From an uncultured Peptococcaceae bacterium (GTDB lineage: Bacteria > Bacillota > Peptococcia > Peptococcales > Peptococcaceae): a stretch of 64,000 nt of DNA. Below are positions 60,925-64,000 of this stretch, piece after piece. The notes under the pieces are model-generated. The model saw only the letters and a program-made list of their open reading frames with translations, made no database searches and was not told the DNA's origin. Every line of letters begins with the position of its first letter. Position 1 is the first letter of the stretch. The stretch lies in contig URZX01000006.1 in the NCBI GenBank assembly GCA_900552455.1, positions 34,983 through 98,982 on the forward strand, given 5' to 3'. The position numbers and the translations under genes are program-made.

Positions 60925-60953
60925 AGTATATCAGAAATGAGACAGTGACGCAA
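60925..60953 (-). promoter_or_regulatory. promoter of the type III TA locus
   Basis: TTGCGT (60953-60948), 17-bp spacer, TATACT (60930-60925) on the minus strand. Confidence 0.7.
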
Positions 60954-60973
60954 CGCCTGCTTCCAGATTTTCA

Positions 60974-61004
60974 CCGCTCACCTGCGTGGGCGGCTTTTCT
61001 TTTT
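60974..61004 (+). terminator. terminator-like hairpin upstream of the disulfide reductase gene
   Basis: CCGCTCAC-CTGC-GTGGGCGG (one G-T pair) followed by CTTTTCTTTTT on the plus strand. No plus-strand gene ends here; it may block antisense readout or lie in a leader. Confidence 0.5.
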
Positions 61005-61052
61005 ACGGCGTATCTTATATAATGAAAGAAATCTCACCAAAGGAGAACAACC

Positions 61053-62591
61053 ATGAAACACTATGATATGATCGTCATCGGCACAGGCGCTGCGAACATT
61101 GTGCTCGAAGCGGCGCAGCAGCAGGGCCTGCGCTGCGCGCAGATCGAGCGTGGAAAATTTGGCGGCACCTGTCTGACGCGCGGCTGCATTCCGACGAAGG
61201 TGCTCGTCACTGCGGCGGACCGTCTCTACGAAATGCGCGAAGCTGCAGCGCTGGGGCTTTCGGCTGAAAATATTTCCTTCGACTGGCAGAAGATCTCGGC
61301 GCGCGTCTGGCAGAAGATCGACGAAAGCATCGGTCTGCGCCAGTTTTATCTCGACGAGCCTCACACCGACGTGTACGAAGGCACGGCGCATTTCACCGAC
61401 GACCACACCATCGAGGTGCATTATCCCGACGGCAGCAAGAGTGAGCCGCTGACTGCTGAGAAGATCTACATCGCCACCGGCGGCAAAACGAAGATCCCAC
61501 AGATGGCCGGCGTGGAAAATGTGGACTACTACACAAGCGAAAGCTTCTTCGGCGAAAAATATCCGTCGGAACCCTTCCGCGACATCATCGTTGTCGGCGG
61601 CGGCGCCATTGGCTGTGAATTTGCGCACATCTTCCGCGCCTTCGGTGCGCGCGTGCAGCTGGTGCAGCACAATGTGCGTCTGCTGCCGAAATCTGACGAA
61701 GACTGCTCGGCAGCGTGTCAGAAAAATCTCGAGGCCGACGGCATCACCCTCTACTTCAACAAAGAAACGCCAGCTGTGCGCAAGGAAAATGGCCGCGTCA
61801 TTCTGATGATAGAAGATCGTGCGACAGGCGCGCTGGATGAGATCGACGCCGAGGACCTTTTCATCTGTCCCGGCATTGTGCCAGCGACAGATGGGCTCGG
61901 CCTGGAAAACACGCAGATCGCGCTGGACAGCCGCGGCTGGATCCGCACGAACGAATTTCTCGAAACGAGCGTCGATGGCGTCTACGCCCTTGGCGATATC
62001 AACGGGCGTCAGCAATTTCGCCACAAAGCGAATTATGAGGCAGACATCCTCGCCTACAACCATTACAAAAGTTCCGGTCCGACCGACAAACGCTGGGCGC
62101 GCTACGATCTCGTGCCAGCAGTCACCTTCACCCATCCGGAGGTTGCTGACGTCGGTCTCACCGAAGCACAGGCGCGCGAACGTGGTCACAAGGTGCGCAT
62201 CGGTGTGAATCCATACAGTGCCACGGCGAAAGGCTACGCCCTTGGCTATGAGCCAGGCTCGGAGGATCGCGCCTTCGCCAAGCTCATCATCGACGACGAA
62301 ACGAACGACATCCTCGGCATGCACGCCGTCGGTCCATTCGCGTCGACGCTGATCCAGCCCTTCCTCAATCTCATGAACAGCGGTGAGACAGCGCTCATCC
62401 CGCTGAACGAGGACATCGCCAGCGCAGAGACGCGCCGCCTGCGCCAGATCAACCTGCGCCGTACGCTCGATCCACACAAGCACCGCACCGTCCGTGAGAC
62501 CATGGTGCCCCACCCTTCCCTCTCCGAAGTCGGCATCTGGACCTACTACCCGATCGAAGAGCAGCTCGCCAGCGAAGAAAACGAACAATAA
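61053..62591 (+). CDS. FAD-dependent pyridine nucleotide-disulfide oxidoreductase (Lpd/mercuric reductase-like)
   Basis: 512 aa, ribosome site AAAGGAG before ATG 61053; a TATAAT at 61018-61023 is near the start. Motifs: FAD-binding GTGAAN, redox-active FGGTCLTRGCIPTK (CxxxxC), NAD-binding VVGGGAIGCEFA, second FAD motif VYALGDING, and the C-terminal HPSLSE whose His-Glu dyad matches lipoamide dehydrogenase HPTLSE. There is no N-terminal metal-binding or lipoyl domain and no 2-oxoacid dehydrogenase or mercury genes nearby, so the disulfide substrate is open: lipoamide, CoA-disulfide, bacillithiol/mycothiol or other. Monocistronic. Confidence 0.88.
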   Translation: MKHYDMIVIGTGAANIVLEAAQQQGLRCAQIERGKFGGTCLTRGCIPTKVLVTAADRLYEMREAAALGLSAENISFDWQKISARVWQKIDESIGLRQFYLDEPHTDVYEGTAHFTDDHTIEVHYPDGSKSEPLTAEKIYIATGGKTKIPQMAGVENVDYYTSESFFGEKYPSEPFRDIIVVGGGAIGCEFAHIFRAFGARVQLVQHNVRLLPKSDEDCSAACQKNLEADGITLYFNKETPAVRKENGRVILMIEDRATGALDEIDAEDLFICPGIVPATDGLGLENTQIALDSRGWIRTNEFLETSVDGVYALGDINGRQQFRHKANYEADILAYNHYKSSGPTDKRWARYDLVPAVTFTHPEVADVGLTEAQARERGHKVRIGVNPYSATAKGYALGYEPGSEDRAFAKLIIDDETNDILGMHAVGPFASTLIQPFLNLMNSGETALIPLNEDIASAETRRLRQINLRRTLDPHKHRTVRETMVPHPSLSEVGIWTYYPIEEQLASEENEQ

Positions 62592-62594
62592 ATG

Positions 62595-62651
62595 ATCACC
62601 GCCCGCCGGATCACGCATAAGCATGACCGGCGGGCGGTGATTTTATTTAAT
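62595..62651. terminator. bidirectional terminator between the reductase and anti-sigma genes
   Basis: A perfect 15-bp ATCACCGCCCGCCGG/CCGGCGGGCGGTGAT stem with a 17-nt loop; TTTTATTTAAT follows on the plus strand and CATTTATT on the minus. Confidence 0.9.
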
Positions 62652-62663
62652 GATCGCTGGTAG

Positions 62664-63329
62664 TTATTCCCCACTCTCGGCGTCTGGCTTTTCGCTGGCT
62701 GGCTGGTAGGCGACGCCTGCTGGATCAGCTTCTCCTGTGTTAAAGCTCTTCGGATTTGGGAACTTGTCCGGAGAGCAGGCATAGCCGCCGTATTTTTTAA
62801 CAGTGACGTAGAGGTCGCCTTTGGAGCCGGTGGCTTTGATGTAGCACACATTGTCGTCGTTAAAGTCGCCCGTGATGTCTTTGGCGGTGTCTTCGTAGAA
62901 GAACCAGATCGAGCCATCGTCGTAGTATTCTACATTCGGACTCCCGATCTCTGCGAGAATCTCTTCTTCTGTCAGCGGACGTTCGTTACCGAAGGCGTCA
63001 AAGGCCACGCCGCCACCGCTTTGGGTCTTGGTCCCGCCGTTCTCGTCAGGAATTTTCACGGTGTAGGTGCCGTCATCATTGACATTGAGCTCGGCGGTCG
63101 TCTGATCGCCGTGGATCCAGAGCTGGATGGTGCGCTGGATGCCGCCGACATTCGCTGCATAAGCGCAGCCACCACCGGCGAAAACGGCAAGGCAGAGGAT
63201 CGCTGCCATGGCGATGATGCGTTTGGACTGTTTGCGTTTGTATTCTTTCATGATCTTCTCCTCCAATCGTATCTCGTTGGAAGGCTGGAGGGCCGAAAAG
63301 GCCTGTTTGTATTTTTCCTTATTCGTCAT
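62664..63329 (-). CDS. membrane-anchored probable anti-sigma factor
   Basis: 221 aa from ATG 63329 (GTG 63332 possible). Cytoplasmic N-terminus about 40 residues, one TM helix about 38-60 (IIAMAAILCLAVFAGGGCAYA), then an outer domain of about 160 residues. The last part resembles a repeated beta-rich fold with GSIWFFYEDTAKDITG and SKGDLYVTVKKYGGYAC. It overlaps the sigma gene by about 10 bp. Like the 2016-3191 protein it looks like an anti-sigma partner, but the two outer domains are unrelated in sequence. Confidence 0.65.
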   Translation of the reverse strand: MTNKEKYKQAFSALQPSNEIRLEEKIMKEYKRKQSKRIIAMAAILCLAVFAGGGCAYAANVGGIQRTIQLWIHGDQTTAELNVNDDGTYTVKIPDENGGTKTQSGGGVAFDAFGNERPLTEEEILAEIGSPNVEYYDDGSIWFFYEDTAKDITGDFNDDNVCYIKATGSKGDLYVTVKKYGGYACSPDKFPNPKSFNTGEADPAGVAYQPASEKPDAESGE

Positions 63330-63801
63330 CACTCCACACCTCCTTCAATGTGTCTCGGAGCATGGCCCGCGCTCGTGAGAGCCGGGTTTTCACGTTGGCC
63401 TCGCTGATCTTCAGGATCTCTGCGATCTCGCGCACACTGTAATCTTCGTAGTAGAAAAGATGCACGACGATGCGATATTTCGGCGCGAGCTGCATCACTG
63501 CTTCGAACACCTGAGACGCTTCCTCGCTCTCAAAGCTGAGTGTGGTGAGCTGGTCCTCAAGGCTTGTGCGATTGCGCCGCCAGAAGCTTTTCGCGGCGTT
63601 TTTTGCTTTGTTGATCGTGACGCGGATGAGCCAGGCACGAATGTGCTCCTCGCTGTCAAATTCTTTCTTTGATATATGATATTGGATGAACGCGTCCTGC
63701 GCGGCTTCCTCGGCGTCTTCGCGGTTTGAGCAAACGCTGTAGGCGACGGCGTAGAGGCTTTGATGGTAGCGCTGGACGAGCGTATCGACGGGAAGTCTCA
63801 T
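63319..63801 (-). CDS. ECF-type RNA polymerase sigma factor
   Basis: 160 aa from ATG 63801 (AGGTGA upstream); the longer frame begins upstream of the likely transcript start. Region 2: SNREDAEEAAQDAFIQYHI and FDSEEHIRAWLIRVTINKAKN; region 4: YYEDYSVREIAEILKISEANVKTRLSRARAMLRD. It is coupled to the membrane protein downstream. It has the same promoter-like motif as the ECF gene at 3748. Confidence 0.9.
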   Translation of the reverse strand: MRLPVDTLVQRYHQSLYAVAYSVCSNREDAEEAAQDAFIQYHISKKEFDSEEHIRAWLIRVTINKAKNAAKSFWRRNRTSLEDQLTTLSFESEEASQVFEAVMQLAPKYRIVVHLFYYEDYSVREIAEILKISEANVKTRLSRARAMLRDTLKEVWSDDE

Positions 63802-63835
63802 GAGAATCACCTGCTTGTAAAAGGTTCCTTTGCCC

Positions 63836-63866
63836 ATAATACAACTGAGGGCGGCGAAAGGTGACA
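63836..63866 (-). promoter_or_regulatory. candidate ECF-dependent promoter
   Basis: Minus strand TGTCACCTTTC (63866-63856), 14 bp, TATTAT (63841-63836), about 35 bp before the sigma start. See the matching motif at 3781-3812. Confidence 0.4.
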
Positions 63867-63885
63867 GGAATTTGAAAAAATCCAC

Positions 63886-63916
63886 GAAAAAATCGCTCAC
63901 CCGAGGGATGAGCGAT
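63886..63916 (-). terminator. terminator of an upstream gene beyond the right edge
   Basis: ATCGCTCA/TGAGCGAT stem with a 9-nt loop, then TTTTTT on the minus strand. Confidence 0.75.
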
Positions 63917-63929
63917 GCAGACTGTAGAT

Positions 63930-63970
63930 AAACCCTATTTTGGCATCTAGCCAAAATAGGGTTTTCTCAT
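63930..63970. terminator. second strong hairpin at the right edge
   Basis: A perfect 15-bp AAACCCTATTTTGGC/GCCAAAATAGGGTTT stem with a 5-nt loop, followed by TCTCATTTC on the plus strand. Only about 30 bp of unassigned sequence remain to the right. Confidence 0.7.
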
Positions 63971-64000
63971 TTCTTCATAGAAGATCACAAAAAATAGGCA

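Overview
The window comes from a Gram-positive-type anaerobe of the Bacillota, most likely a Clostridia or Negativicutes-like lineage. This is inferred from type III glutamine synthetase, class III ribonucleotide reductase with its radical-SAM activase, GlpX plus class II aldolase, HemW, LutP lactate permease, GHKL/LytTR sensor pairs, a stalk-domain (copper amine oxidase N-terminal) protein, strong AGGAGG ribosome sites, and intrinsic terminators after most transcription units. I cannot fix the genus. No rRNA, tRNA, CRISPR array, insertion sequence or prophage is visible. Nearly every gene from 1 to 57 kb lies on the minus strand; metG, tatD and an FAD disulfide reductase near the right end are on the plus strand.

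Layout. 1-3.8 kb: a HAD-phosphatase/VanW fusion cut by the left edge, a TIM-barrel protein, and an ECF sigma/anti-sigma pair. 3.9-8 kb: a penicillin-binding lipoprotein, a DJ-1 protein, a thiamine-binding-like protein and a DUF1836 protein. 8.1-14.7 kb: a complete phosphate regulon (pstS-C-A-B, phoU, response regulator, PhoR kinase) preceded by PhoP-box-like repeats. 14.9-22.7 kb: an unusual probable six-gene operon of an unknown 477-aa protein, an ABC-type binding lipoprotein without an ABC transporter, an MFS transporter fused to two extracytoplasmic sensor modules, an Asp/Glu racemase and a LytTR/GHKL pair. 22.8-37.3 kb: mainly housekeeping genes (nitroreductase, glpX, fba, argS, murE, prmA, hemW, lepA, murJ, glnN).

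37.4-48.9 kb: a GNAT toxin/antitoxin-like cassette bracketed by two identical 40-bp terminators, lutP, a phosphoesterase, a processive glycosyltransferase, TraX, a stalk-domain protein, a second GHKL/LytTR pair, an AEC transporter broken by an in-frame TGA, and suhB. 48.9-57.2 kb: anaerobic ribonucleotide reductase (NrdD with a C-terminal redoxin domain, NrdG) with two NrdR-box-like sites, a large membrane protein, and an NAD-salvage operon (a DUF695/RraB protein, an NrtR-like Nudix protein, pncB). 57.3-64 kb: metG behind a short attenuator-like leader, tatD, a type III toxin-antitoxin locus whose RNA half is intact but whose toxin carries two frameshifts, the disulfide reductase, and a second ECF sigma/anti-sigma pair.

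The strongest leads are the type III TA locus, the sensor-MFS operon, the GNAT cassette between duplicate terminators, the HAD-VanW fusion, and the promoter/terminator/NrdR arrangement in front of nrdD.
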